Source: Burkholderiales bacterium
Lineage (GTDB): Bacteria; Pseudomonadota; Gammaproteobacteria; Burkholderiales; SG8-39
Direction: 5' to 3'
Assembly (NCBI GenBank): GCA_919902965.1
Contig: CAKKSJ010000066.1
Coordinates: 1-19,235 of the forward strand
Length of the DNA stretch: 19,235 nt
This document shows positions 1 through 7,384 of this stretch, one piece after another. How positions within the stretch are numbered: position 1 is the first letter of the stretch; each line of letters begins with the position of its first letter. Position numbers and translations under genes: made by a program. The notes beneath the pieces are model-generated. The model searched no databases and was not told the origin of the DNA. It saw nothing but the letters and a program-made list of their open reading frames with translations.

Positions 1-1
1 A

Positions 2-250
2 GAAGCGCAGGCGGCCACAGAACTGGCTAACCTGGCAATCAAGGAAGCCGCTGCCGCCAGCGAGGCGGTTGCGTCGAAAGTGTTCGCGGCCCTGCTGGAA
101 ACCTTGCCGGCCACGGGCGCTGGTACGGCGCTGGCGCAGGCAGCCACGTCGGCACCCCCGCCCCCACCAGCGGTGGTGCCGACCGTTCCTACGGTAACGC
201 CAGGCGCAGGAGGCGGCATTCTAGCCAGCAGCCCACAAAGCAAATTTTAG
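2..250 (+). CDS. C-terminal fragment of an unidentified Ala/Pro-rich protein (5' end outside window)
   Basis: An uninterrupted frame runs from the left edge to TAG at 248-250, giving about 82 residues. The first part is alanine-rich and probably helical (ELANLAIKEAAAASEAV). It is followed by a proline-rich stretch containing PPPPP and a Gly-rich end (GAGGGILASSPQSKF). No domain is recognisable, and such low-complexity tails occur at the ends of many large exported or surface proteins. The terminator about 30 nt downstream supports this being a real gene end rather than a chance frame. The function cannot be judged from this fragment. Confidence 0.6.
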   Translation, partial: EAQAATELANLAIKEAAAASEAVASKVFAALLETLPATGAGTALAQAATSAPPPPPAVVPTVPTVTPGAGGGILASSPQSKF

Positions 251-280
251 GTGCTCAAAAAAGCACGTTTTCAAGTCAGA

Positions 281-315
281 CCCGGTAGCGCAAGTTGCCG
301 GGCCTTTTCTTTTTC
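281..315 (+). terminator. Rho-independent terminator
   Basis: Positions 281-287 (CCCGGTA) pair with 296-302 (TGCCGGG read on the same strand), giving a 7-bp stem with one G-T wobble around an 8-nt loop. A T-rich tract (CCTTTTCTTTTT) follows. It lies 31 nt after the stop of the upstream partial gene and should end that transcript. The ligase gene downstream therefore needs its own promoter or read-through. Confidence 0.8.
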
Positions 316-324
316 GGGGTAGCC

Positions 325-1692
325 GTGCACCGAAGAACCGACGGCAGCCGTTGGATCTTCGCCTTCTATCTGGCATTGCTCGTCTGGGCGCCCATTCCGC
401 TGGGTAGCAACCGCTCCTGGTCCTGGGCATTGCTCGCATCGTGGGCATTGGCGCTTGCGCTCTGGTGGCTGGTTGGGTTCATCCGCGGCAGATATTCTTA
501 TCCGCATATATTGCGGGAATCCGGGCCGATGTTGCTATGCGGCGTACTTTGGCTGGTCTACGTCTGGCTTCAGCTGCTACCCCTACCTATTGAAATTCTG
601 AAGCTGATCTCGCCGCAGGCTGCCCGCTGGCATACTGCGGCGGCCGCTCCCGCCGCAATAGGCATGGTACCGCTGACGCTCGATGCCTATGCCACACTGG
701 AGGGCGCCTGCAAGAGCACGGCATACATTGCGTTTTTTGCATTGAGCCTGATCCTGTTACGTGATCGCGACCGGATACGCTACGCCGCCTATACGGTAAT
801 CGCATCAGGCGTATTGCAGGCCCTGTATGGCGGCATGACCAGTCTGCAAAGCCTGGGCGACCTGGCAACCGGCACCTTCGTCAATCGCAACCACTATGCC
901 GGCTATCTCACCATGTGCCTGTCCGTCGGGATCGGCGTGCTTATCGCCAGCCTTTCCGGTGAACAGCACCAATCCTGGGGCCGTTTTTTTCACAATCTGC
1001 TGCAGTGGGTCATTACCCCGAAAATGGCCTTGCGTCTCGGACTGGTGCTCATGGTGGTCGCCCTGGTGCTGACGCGCTCGCGCATGGGCAACAGTTCGTT
1101 CTTCATCAGCATGCTTATTACCGGGGCGTTCGGGCTGCTGCTGGCGAAACGGGCGACCAAATCCATGGTCATCCTGCTCATCAGCCTGGTCGCGATCGAC
1201 GTGTTTATAGTCGGCACCTATTTCGGCACGCAGCGTGTGGTCGAGAGAATCGCCCAGACCAATGTGCAAACCGAGGACCGCGACGAAGTCGCCGGCTACG
1301 CCCTCAATATGTGGAAGGATTACCCCGTGTTCGGATCGGGCTTGGGTTCGTTCGCGGTGGTGTTTCCGCGCTACAGCGAGGATGGTACTGCGGTGTCTTA
1401 TGCTCATGCACACAACGACTATCTCGAATTCGCCACCGAAACCGGCGTTCTCGGACTGTCGCTGCTCGGGTTGATGGTGGCGATGTCGTTCGCGGCGGCG
1501 TTGCGCGCACAGTACCTGCGCCGTGACCCGCTGATGCGCGGCCTGTCCTTCGCCGCCATGATGGGCATTATTGCGCTGATGATACACAGCGCCGTGGATT
1601 TCAATCTGCAAATACCGGCAAACGCGCTGACTTTCATGCTCGTCCTGGCGTTTGCGTGGATATCGCTTTATCACGACAGAGCCGAAGCTTGA
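325..1692 (+). CDS. O-antigen ligase-like (WaaL/Wzy-type) polytopic membrane protein
   Basis: A protein of about 455 aa with roughly 10-12 hydrophobic segments, the usual size and topology of the O-antigen ligase / Wzy_C family. These inner-membrane enzymes transfer or polymerise lipid-linked glycans on the periplasmic side. The large loop near the C-terminus has HNDYLEFATETGVLG (His about residue 363), which fits the WaaL signature HN-x9-GxxG; an Arg-rich TRSRMG segment lies upstream. The start is taken as GTG 325, preceded by GGGG. The longer frame from TTG 295 would begin inside the terminator hairpin. The stop overlaps the start of the next gene, suggesting coupling to the sensor kinase. 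Whether it is a ligase, a polymerase or a protein O-oligosaccharyltransferase cannot be told from sequence alone. Confidence 0.85.
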   Translation: MHRRTDGSRWIFAFYLALLVWAPIPLGSNRSWSWALLASWALALALWWLVGFIRGRYSYPHILRESGPMLLCGVLWLVYVWLQLLPLPIEILKLISPQAARWHTAAAAPAAIGMVPLTLDAYATLEGACKSTAYIAFFALSLILLRDRDRIRYAAYTVIASGVLQALYGGMTSLQSLGDLATGTFVNRNHYAGYLTMCLSVGIGVLIASLSGEQHQSWGRFFHNLLQWVITPKMALRLGLVLMVVALVLTRSRMGNSSFFISMLITGAFGLLLAKRATKSMVILLISLVAIDVFIVGTYFGTQRVVERIAQTNVQTEDRDEVAGYALNMWKDYPVFGSGLGSFAVVFPRYSEDGTAVSYAHAHNDYLEFATETGVLGLSLLGLMVAMSFAAALRAQYLRRDPLMRGLSFAAMMGIIALMIHSAVDFNLQIPANALTFMLVLAFAWISLYHDRAEA

Positions 1693-4025
1693 CCACAATA
1701 CAGGTCAAACGCGGCTGGTTGCCGCGCAGGGCGTTTCTCGAATGGTCGGTGCTGTCGATATTGCTTTCGACCCTGGCGATCGTTCTGGGCGCCGCAGTCG
1801 GGCTGGGGCGCAGCGATCTCGTCCTTTACGACGCGCTGCAATCCATGCGCGCCCGCCCTGCGCCCGAAGACATCGTGATCGTCGCGATCGACGATGAGAG
1901 CATCGCCGCCATCGGCCGCTGGCCCTGGCGCAGAGCCGTTCTGGCGACGCTGGTCGATCGCATTGCGGCGACGCATCCGCGCGCAATCGGCGTCGACGTG
2001 ATCCTGTCCGAACTCGACGAACGCGACCCCAAGGGGGATGCCGCGCTTGCCGCGGTTCTGAAGGCGACCCCGGGCGTGGTGTTGCCGGTGGCGGCGCAGG
2101 CCCGCGGCGGCCCGGTGCCACAGCTGCTCGTCCCCGCGCAGCCCTTCCTCGATACAGGCGTGCGTCTTGCTCATGTGCATGTCGAACCCGACAGCGACGG
2201 CGCGGTTCGAAGCATTTTCTTGCGGGAAGGATTTTCCGGCAGACAATGGCCGGCGTTCAGCCTCGCGCTGGGCGCGGGTGCGCTCGGCGAGCACGCTTTG
2301 CCCGGAGAGCGCCGGCCGCCGGGTCCGACGCCGGCGGATCTATGGCTGCGCGACTATCGCGTGCACATCGATTTTGCCGGACCGCCCGGAACGATCAAGC
2401 GCGTGCCGGCGCTGGCACTGCTCAGGGGCGCGCCAGAAAGCGCCGCGCTGGCAAACAAATTCGTGCTCGTCGGCGCAACGGCGACCGGCCTGGGCGATGC
2501 CTACCCCACACCGGTAACCGGGCATTCCGAGCTGATGGCGGGGGTGGAAGTGCAGGCGCAGGCACTCAACGCCTTGCTGCGCGGGCGCACCACGGTGTTT
2601 GCGTCGCCGGCCGCGAACGCCCTGTTCACCTTGCTCCCCGTTACAGCCGCGCTGATCGGCTTCGTCATGCTCGCGCCGCGCCTGCTGCTGTTACTGGTAG
2701 CCGCACTGCTCGCCGCGACCCTCGCCGCTTCGGCGGCGCTGCTCGCCTACGCGCAGGTCTGGTTCCCGCCCGCTGCGGCAAGCGTGATTCTCATCGTGGC
2801 CTACCCGCTATGGAGCTGGCGCAGGCTAGAAGCGGTGGTGCGCTTTCTCGGCGACCAGTTCGAGCAACTGGAGCGCGAGCCCGCGATCGTCCCGGAGGCG
2901 CCCGCGCCACTGAGGGGGCGCTTTTCCGACGTGTTGGGCCGCCAGATCGCGGCGGTGCGCAAGGCCGCCGAGCGCTTGCGCGCAGCGCGGCGCTTCATTG
3001 CCGACAGCCTGGACAGCCTGCCCATCGCAACCCTGGTCACCGGCCCCGACGAGCGCGTGCTGATTGCGAACCGGCTCGCCGCGAGCCTGTTCGGTACGGA
3101 GGGGCACGAGGCATTGCGCGGACAGGCCTTGGCCGCAATGTTCCAACAGCTCGCGCCGGAGGAGATCTCGCTGTGGGACAATGCACGCCGCGCGCTGCGC
3201 GAGAAAGACCGCACCGAAATCGAGTTCAAGGACGCCCAGGGCCGCAGTCTGCAGCTGCACGGCGCACCTACGCTGAACAATGAAAATCAGGCCGTCGGCC
3301 TGATCGTCACTCTGGTGGACCTTACGGCGATCCGCGAGGCACAGCGCCGGCGCGACGAAACGCTCGCGTTTCTAAGCCATGACATCCGCTCGCCACAGGC
3401 GTCGATCCTAGCGGTGGTGGAGCTGCACGGCCTCGATCCGCAGAACTATCCGGCCGCGTCCGCGCTCGAAAAAATCGAGGCCTACGCGCGCTCGACCATC
3501 GAGCTGGCCGACCAGTTCGTGCAGCTTTCGCGCGTCGAAACGCAGGCGTATCAGCTCACCGACTGCGACCTGTGCGAGATCGCGCGCGCGGCGGTCGAAG
3601 CGGTGAAAGCGCAGGCCGAAGCAAAATCCATCCGGGTCGATTTCTCGGGCAGCGGCGCGGTGCCGGTGCGCGCCGACCGCGGGCTGCTGCTGCGCGCAAT
3701 CGTGAACCTCTCCAACAATGCGCTAAAGTACAGCCCGCCGGATACGACCGTCATGGTGTCCGTTACAATCGAAGACAAGGAAGCGCGCTGCACTGTGCGC
3801 GATCAGGGATATGGCATCAGCGAAAAAGACCAGAAGCGCCTGTTCGAGCGCTTTGCGCGTTTTTCCACCATGGGCCAGCCGCGGGAAAAAGGCATAGGGC
3901 TCGGGCTCGCTTTTGTGAAAACCGTGGTCGAGCGCCACGACGGGCGCATGAGCGTGTCGAGCAAACCCGGCGCCGGCTCGGAATTCCGTTTTGCCTTGCC
4001 GCTGGCGCTAGCCGCGGGACAATAA
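1656..4025 (+). CDS. CHASE2-domain sensor histidine kinase with PAS domain
   Basis: A 789-aa membrane sensor kinase. TM1 lies at about residues 33-51. A periplasmic CHASE2 domain follows (about 52-310, including YDALQSMR and IVIVAIDDESIAAIGRWPW), then three close TM helices (about 320-390), a linker, a PAS domain (about 447-560), a HisKA dimerisation domain with H-box SHDIRSP (phospho-acceptor His575) and a HATPase_c domain. The ATPase shows the N box (NLSNNALKYSPP), G1 (DQGYGISE), F box (RLFERFARF) and G2 (GIGLGLAFV), so all catalytic motifs look intact. CHASE2 ligands are unknown. GTG 1656 gives a 37-nt overlap with the ligase gene; TTG 1689, overlapping its stop as TTGA, is an equally plausible start, and neither has a clear ribosome site. 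No response regulator is adjacent, so the kinase looks orphan within this window. The FecR/LysM gene follows 28 nt later. Confidence 0.93.
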   Translation: MDIALSRQSRSLTTIQVKRGWLPRRAFLEWSVLSILLSTLAIVLGAAVGLGRSDLVLYDALQSMRARPAPEDIVIVAIDDESIAAIGRWPWRRAVLATLVDRIAATHPRAIGVDVILSELDERDPKGDAALAAVLKATPGVVLPVAAQARGGPVPQLLVPAQPFLDTGVRLAHVHVEPDSDGAVRSIFLREGFSGRQWPAFSLALGAGALGEHALPGERRPPGPTPADLWLRDYRVHIDFAGPPGTIKRVPALALLRGAPESAALANKFVLVGATATGLGDAYPTPVTGHSELMAGVEVQAQALNALLRGRTTVFASPAANALFTLLPVTAALIGFVMLAPRLLLLLVAALLAATLAASAALLAYAQVWFPPAAASVILIVAYPLWSWRRLEAVVRFLGDQFEQLEREPAIVPEAPAPLRGRFSDVLGRQIAAVRKAAERLRAARRFIADSLDSLPIATLVTGPDERVLIANRLAASLFGTEGHEALRGQALAAMFQQLAPEEISLWDNARRALREKDRTEIEFKDAQGRSLQLHGAPTLNNENQAVGLIVTLVDLTAIREAQRRRDETLAFLSHDIRSPQASILAVVELHGLDPQNYPAASALEKIEAYARSTIELADQFVQLSRVETQAYQLTDCDLCEIARAAVEAVKAQAEAKSIRVDFSGSGAVPVRADRGLLLRAIVNLSNNALKYSPPDTTVMVSVTIEDKEARCTVRDQGYGISEKDQKRLFERFARFSTMGQPREKGIGLGLAFVKTVVERHDGRMSVSSKPGAGSEFRFALPLALAAGQ

Positions 4026-4053
4026 TTGAACCACGCTTGGGAGATCAACAACA

Positions 4054-5172
4054 ATGTGGCACTTCGGTTTGCTGAAAGTCGTGCTTCGCTGCACGCTGCT
4101 CGCGGCGCTGCTCGCGTTTGCACCGGCCAGCCGGTCCGCATCGGACTCGGGCAGCCCCGATTTTGAAGTGACCGTCAAGCAGGGCGACACACTCACGGGC
4201 CTGGCCCAGCAATGGCTGGCCGACCCGAAGCGCTGGGCGGAGCTGCAGCGGCACAATAAGATCGAAAACCCCGATCGGCTGGTGCCCGGCAACAGGCTCG
4301 CGATACCGGCGTCTTTACTGCGCGAAAAACCGGCTGAGGTGACGGTCGTCAGCGTCAGCGGACGAGCGCGGAAATCGGACATCACCCTGATCGCGGCGGG
4401 CGATCGTTTGCGCGAAGGCGAGACGATCAATACAGAGGAAAACGGCTATGTGACCGTCCAGCTGGTCGATGGATCGACCCTGCGCCTGCAATCGCGCAGC
4501 AATCTTAATTTGGAGCGCGTAAGGCGCCTGCCCGGATCGGACGCCACGGAAACGCGGATTCAATTGCCGTCCGGGCAGGCCGAGGTCAAATTCAATCCCG
4601 GCGCGGCGAAAGCATCCCGCTTTGAAATCCGCACCGGCTTTGCCTCGGCCGCGGTACGCGGCACCGAATTCAGGGTAGGCGCGGATGCGCGCGGCACGCG
4701 CAGCGAAGTCATCGAAGGCACGATCGCGTTTGCCGGATTGCCGCCGAATGCAGGCCCCGGCCAGCCGGCTGACGCGGTGCCAATTTCGGAAGGTTACGGC
4801 TCCATCGTCGACGAGAGCCGCAAGCCCATCGCACCGGTACGCCTGCTCGATGCGCCCGCGCTGCCGCAGGAACCGGTGTTTCAGCAAGCGCCCGCCTTGC
4901 GCCTGAGTTTCCCGCCGCTGGAGGGCGCGGTCAGCTATCGCGTCTGGCTTGCCGCGGATGCCGAGTTTCAGCAAATGTTCGGCGCAGCCCTGCTGTCGCG
5001 GCCGGAAGTGAGTTTCTCCGGTCTCAAAGCGGGAAGTTATGTGCTGAAAGTCCGCGCGATCGACAAATACGGCCTGGAAGGCCGCGACGCCATGGTTCTC
5101 GTCGGCATCCTGCCCGACAAACCGGTCGGCTTGCAACGCTCGGGCTCGCCCGCTCCGGTCAAAACGCCGTAA
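4054..5172 (+). CDS. Secreted LysM-FecR domain protein
   Basis: A 372-aa protein with an N-terminal signal peptide (basic start, hydrophobic LLAALLAFAPA, likely cleavage near the SRSAS residues). A LysM peptidoglycan-binding domain lies at about residues 37-89 (VKQGDTLTGLAQQWLADP, then LVPGNRLAIP). A FecR domain follows at about 95-230 (GETINTEENGYVTVQLVDGS, then GFASAAVRGTEFRV). The C-terminal third contains a fibronectin-III/Ig-like segment (ALRLSFPPLEGAVSYRVWLA). The ATG is preceded by GGGAG with a 10-nt gap. This is the LysM+FecR type often found beside CHASE2 signalling proteins, not the classical FecR anti-sigma regulator of iron uptake, because no sigma factor or TonB receptor is nearby. 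A periplasmic role at the cell wall, possibly as partner of the upstream CHASE2 kinase, is inference. Confidence 0.9.
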   Translation: MWHFGLLKVVLRCTLLAALLAFAPASRSASDSGSPDFEVTVKQGDTLTGLAQQWLADPKRWAELQRHNKIENPDRLVPGNRLAIPASLLREKPAEVTVVSVSGRARKSDITLIAAGDRLREGETINTEENGYVTVQLVDGSTLRLQSRSNLNLERVRRLPGSDATETRIQLPSGQAEVKFNPGAAKASRFEIRTGFASAAVRGTEFRVGADARGTRSEVIEGTIAFAGLPPNAGPGQPADAVPISEGYGSIVDESRKPIAPVRLLDAPALPQEPVFQQAPALRLSFPPLEGAVSYRVWLAADAEFQQMFGAALLSRPEVSFSGLKAGSYVLKVRAIDKYGLEGRDAMVLVGILPDKPVGLQRSGSPAPVKTP

Positions 5173-5270
5173 AGACCGCCGCTCCGGCCGCAGTTGAGCG
5201 CGACTGGAACGCGCCTCAGGCGCCTCTGCGCAACACCCCGCAATAGTATAGCTCTATGAAAAACCGCCAC

Positions 5271-6539
5271 TCAGGCGCCGTTAATCCAGCGCGCGAGCCG
5301 CGCGTTGCGCGCCGTGTTCGCCGCGAGCTGCGGACCGGAGAGGCTCAGTTCACGCGCACCCGCCGCATAGCGGCGAACCAGGTCGCGCAGCCTGACGGCG
5401 TAATATAGGTTGGTGCTCGCCGCGTGTTCCGAGACACCGTAAATCGCCGCCAGTTCGGCGCGCGGCACGAATATCCTTTTCCAGAGCATTGCGATTTTCG
5501 CCGGCCAGCCTATCGGGCTCTGCAGCGCCGTGAGATTAGGTGCGAAGCGCAGGTCGTATGAGATCTCTGGAAAGCTCGCCAATTGCTCAAGTGCGTCGGC
5601 CAGCCGTTCCGGGACTAGTGTGTCATCGCCGATTGCGGTGAGCACTACCTCTGCTACGTCAGCACCGACGTGGTCACGCGCGAGGAGCAGCGCCACAGCA
5701 ACACCGCGTCCCCAGCCGTGGCGCCGGCCTTGCTCGATCACGAGCTTCCAATCGAGCGCCGGGTGGCCGCGCAGGATTTCCGCGATATCGCATAGCGCGC
5801 GAAAGTCCAGCGCGAACAGATGGTGATTTGCCAGGTGGGCGCAGACGTGCAGCAGCAGGAATTCAGGCGACATGACCAGCGCATCCGCATCACCGAGCTT
5901 CGCCGCTTGGGCGCTGCGCCAGATGTCTTCAATGGGCGGGGTGTAGTGCTCGCCCTGCGTGCCCAGGGTCCAATGCACCTCGACCAGGATATTCAGGCGG
6001 CGATGGTTCAGCTTGATTTCGTATCCGTTCGGCGGGGATGGTTCCCGCTCATAATCCAATGCCGCCAGTACCGCAATCGCCTCCTCGACCTGCGCTTGGG
6101 GAAGCAGAATATCCAGATCACTCATCGGCCGACGGCTGATATCGCGATAAACGAGTTCGGCGAGATGCAAGCCCTTGAGCGCAATAAGCGGTATTTTTTT
6201 TTCGTGCAAAGCCCGCGCGATCTGCCGGAACTGGCCGTAGTTGCGCAGATTGTCCAGGGCCGTTGCCCGGCGCGCCTCCTCCAGGCGGGCTTGCACCGGC
6301 TCGGGAAGGCCTGCGAGCGCATTTCCGGCGCGCAAGGCGCGCTGCAGCAGCGGGGCGACGTTGTGCTTCAGTGCAAGCGCGAACACAGCCTCCCAGGCTG
6401 GCGGCGACAACGCGCGCGCGCGCGCCTCCGCCCCCGGCCCGCCGTCAGCCTGAAGAAATCCGAGCAGGGCGCGGGCGCTGGAACTCAGGCGTTCGACCCG
6501 CAGACCTTCAACCTGGATTGAGGCATTATGCATATGCAC
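5271..6539 (-). CDS. Nucleotidyltransferase family protein (NTP_transf_5-like), RiPP-associated
   Basis: A 422-aa protein. The core motif LKGLHLAELVYRDISRRP followed by MSDLDILL carries the Asp141/Asp143 pair typical of Mn/Mg-binding nucleotidyltransferases, and the second half contains HLANHHLFALDFRALCDI, also typical of this uncharacterised family. Members are common beside PqqD, B2 and HPr-kinase genes in lasso-peptide clusters such as paeninodin, where modification of the peptide or of its phosphate has been proposed. It diverges from the lasso operon across about 70 nt, so the promoters probably face each other. The start is GTG 6539, with GGGA six bases upstream; ATG 6533 is the alternative. 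The 3' end converges on the FecR gene. The exact substrate is unknown. Confidence 0.85.
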   Translation of the reverse strand: MHMHNASIQVEGLRVERLSSSARALLGFLQADGGPGAEARARALSPPAWEAVFALALKHNVAPLLQRALRAGNALAGLPEPVQARLEEARRATALDNLRNYGQFRQIARALHEKKIPLIALKGLHLAELVYRDISRRPMSDLDILLPQAQVEEAIAVLAALDYEREPSPPNGYEIKLNHRRLNILVEVHWTLGTQGEHYTPPIEDIWRSAQAAKLGDADALVMSPEFLLLHVCAHLANHHLFALDFRALCDIAEILRGHPALDWKLVIEQGRRHGWGRGVAVALLLARDHVGADVAEVVLTAIGDDTLVPERLADALEQLASFPEISYDLRFAPNLTALQSPIGWPAKIAMLWKRIFVPRAELAAIYGVSEHAASTNLYYAVRLRDLVRRYAAGARELSLSGPQLAANTARNARLARWINGA

Positions 6540-6610
6540 GATTTTTCCCGCTGCGCGCCGACAGCGGCGCCGGTAGTAGAATGATCACTTAGATGCAGGA
6601 TACAGGCAAC

Positions 6611-6919
6611 ATGGCAAACGAGCTTGCACGGGAACTGCCGCAACTTGACACGCGCGTACGCGTGCCCGAGCGCGTGCTGATGCGCCTGGTGGGCGAAGAG
6701 CTAGTGTTGCTGAACCTGGATGCGGAAAGCTACTACGGACTGAATCCGGTCGGCGCACGCCTGATGCAGCTTGCCGAGAACACAGCGACGCTGGAGGAAA
6801 TCGTCGAGCGCATGCTGACCGAATTCGAGGTCGAGCGCGAACAGCTCCGGACCGACGTGAAGTCGGTGGCTGCCGATCTGATTGCCGCCGGACTGCTGGA
6901 GAAAGAGGCCGCTTCATGA
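6611..6919 (+). CDS. PqqD-family protein, lasso B1 (RiPP recognition element)
   Basis: A protein of about 102 aa and the first gene of the lasso operon. It has the PqqD/RRE pattern: a beta-rich N-terminal part (VLMRLVGEELVLLNLDAESYYGLNPVGARLMQL) followed by helices (EEIVERMLTEFEVEREQLRTDV, then ADLIAAGLLE). Stand-alone RREs bind the precursor leader and present it to the B2 peptidase and the cyclase. ATG 6611 is chosen because AGGA lies 10 nt upstream; ATG 6593, six codons earlier and in frame, has no evident ribosome site. Its stop overlaps the B2 start by 4 bases (ATGA), a sign of translational coupling. It is clearly related to the second PqqD gene at 11736-12008. Confidence 0.9.
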   Translation: MANELARELPQLDTRVRVPERVLMRLVGEELVLLNLDAESYYGLNPVGARLMQLAENTATLEEIVERMLTEFEVEREQLRTDVKSVAADLIAAGLLEKEAAS

Positions 6920-7353
6920 GACGGCTGCGAAAATTTCTCGCCTTGAATTCAGCCGGGCGCGCGGTCGTCCTGCATAGTTTTCTTCTGCTGCCGACAGTGG
7001 CATTGTCGCTGCGCGCGTTCGGCATGGCGCGTACCCGGGCAATGCTCGAGCGCCTGGGGCCGCGCGCGGACGGCGCAGCCGCCGCGCTCGCGCCGGCGGA
7101 ACTCGCACGGCTGGTCGATGCCGCCGCTGCGCGGCTGCGGGTTCGCTGCCTCGCGCGATCGCTGGCGCTCTGGCAGCTGCTTCGCCATCGCGGCACCTCG
7201 ACCGAGATCCGGCTGGGCGTGTCCAAGCTGGCCGACGGCAGCCTGGCCGCGCATGCCTGGCTCGAATTCGAGGGACTGCCGCTAAACGACAACGCGGACG
7301 TATTGGAGCGCTACGCAGCCCTGCCTACCCGCGCGAAACAGCCCTCCTGCTGA
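6916..7353 (+). CDS. Lasso peptide B2 protein (transglutaminase-like leader peptidase)
   Basis: A 145-aa protein matching the lasso peptide biosynthesis B2 / McjB C-terminal family, the cysteine protease that removes the leader peptide. The conserved landmarks are visible: Cys78 in RCLARSLALWQLLRHRG, His113 in AHAWLEFEG, and a candidate third member Asp125 in LPLNDNADVLERYAAL. Length and order are normal for a stand-alone B2 partnered with a separate B1/PqqD protein. It overlaps the B1 gene by 4 bases, and the cyclase starts 31 nt downstream. The protein is cytoplasmic, with one hydrophobic N-terminal patch (LLLPTVALSL) usual for the family. Confidence 0.9.
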   Translation: MRRLRKFLALNSAGRAVVLHSFLLLPTVALSLRAFGMARTRAMLERLGPRADGAAAALAPAELARLVDAAAARLRVRCLARSLALWQLLRHRGTSTEIRLGVSKLADGSLAAHAWLEFEGLPLNDNADVLERYAALPTRAKQPSC

Positions 7354-7384
7354 GCGTCGCAGTCGGTTTCCCTGCCGAGGACCC

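Noticed and set aside
295..324. Upstream TTG start for the O-antigen ligase
   Set aside because: It lies within the terminator hairpin and its T-tract and has no ribosome site; GTG 325 is preferred.
805..1698. Reverse-strand frame of 297 aa opposite the O-antigen ligase gene
   Set aside because: Its product is His/Gln/Arg-rich with no domain, while the forward frame has membrane segments and the WaaL motif.
5173..5270. Bidirectional terminator between the convergent FecR and nucleotidyltransferase genes
   Set aside because: A short GCGCC-TCA-GGCGC hairpin exists but lacks a T-tract on the forward strand. On the reverse strand only a 4-bp stem precedes TTTTT, too weak to call.
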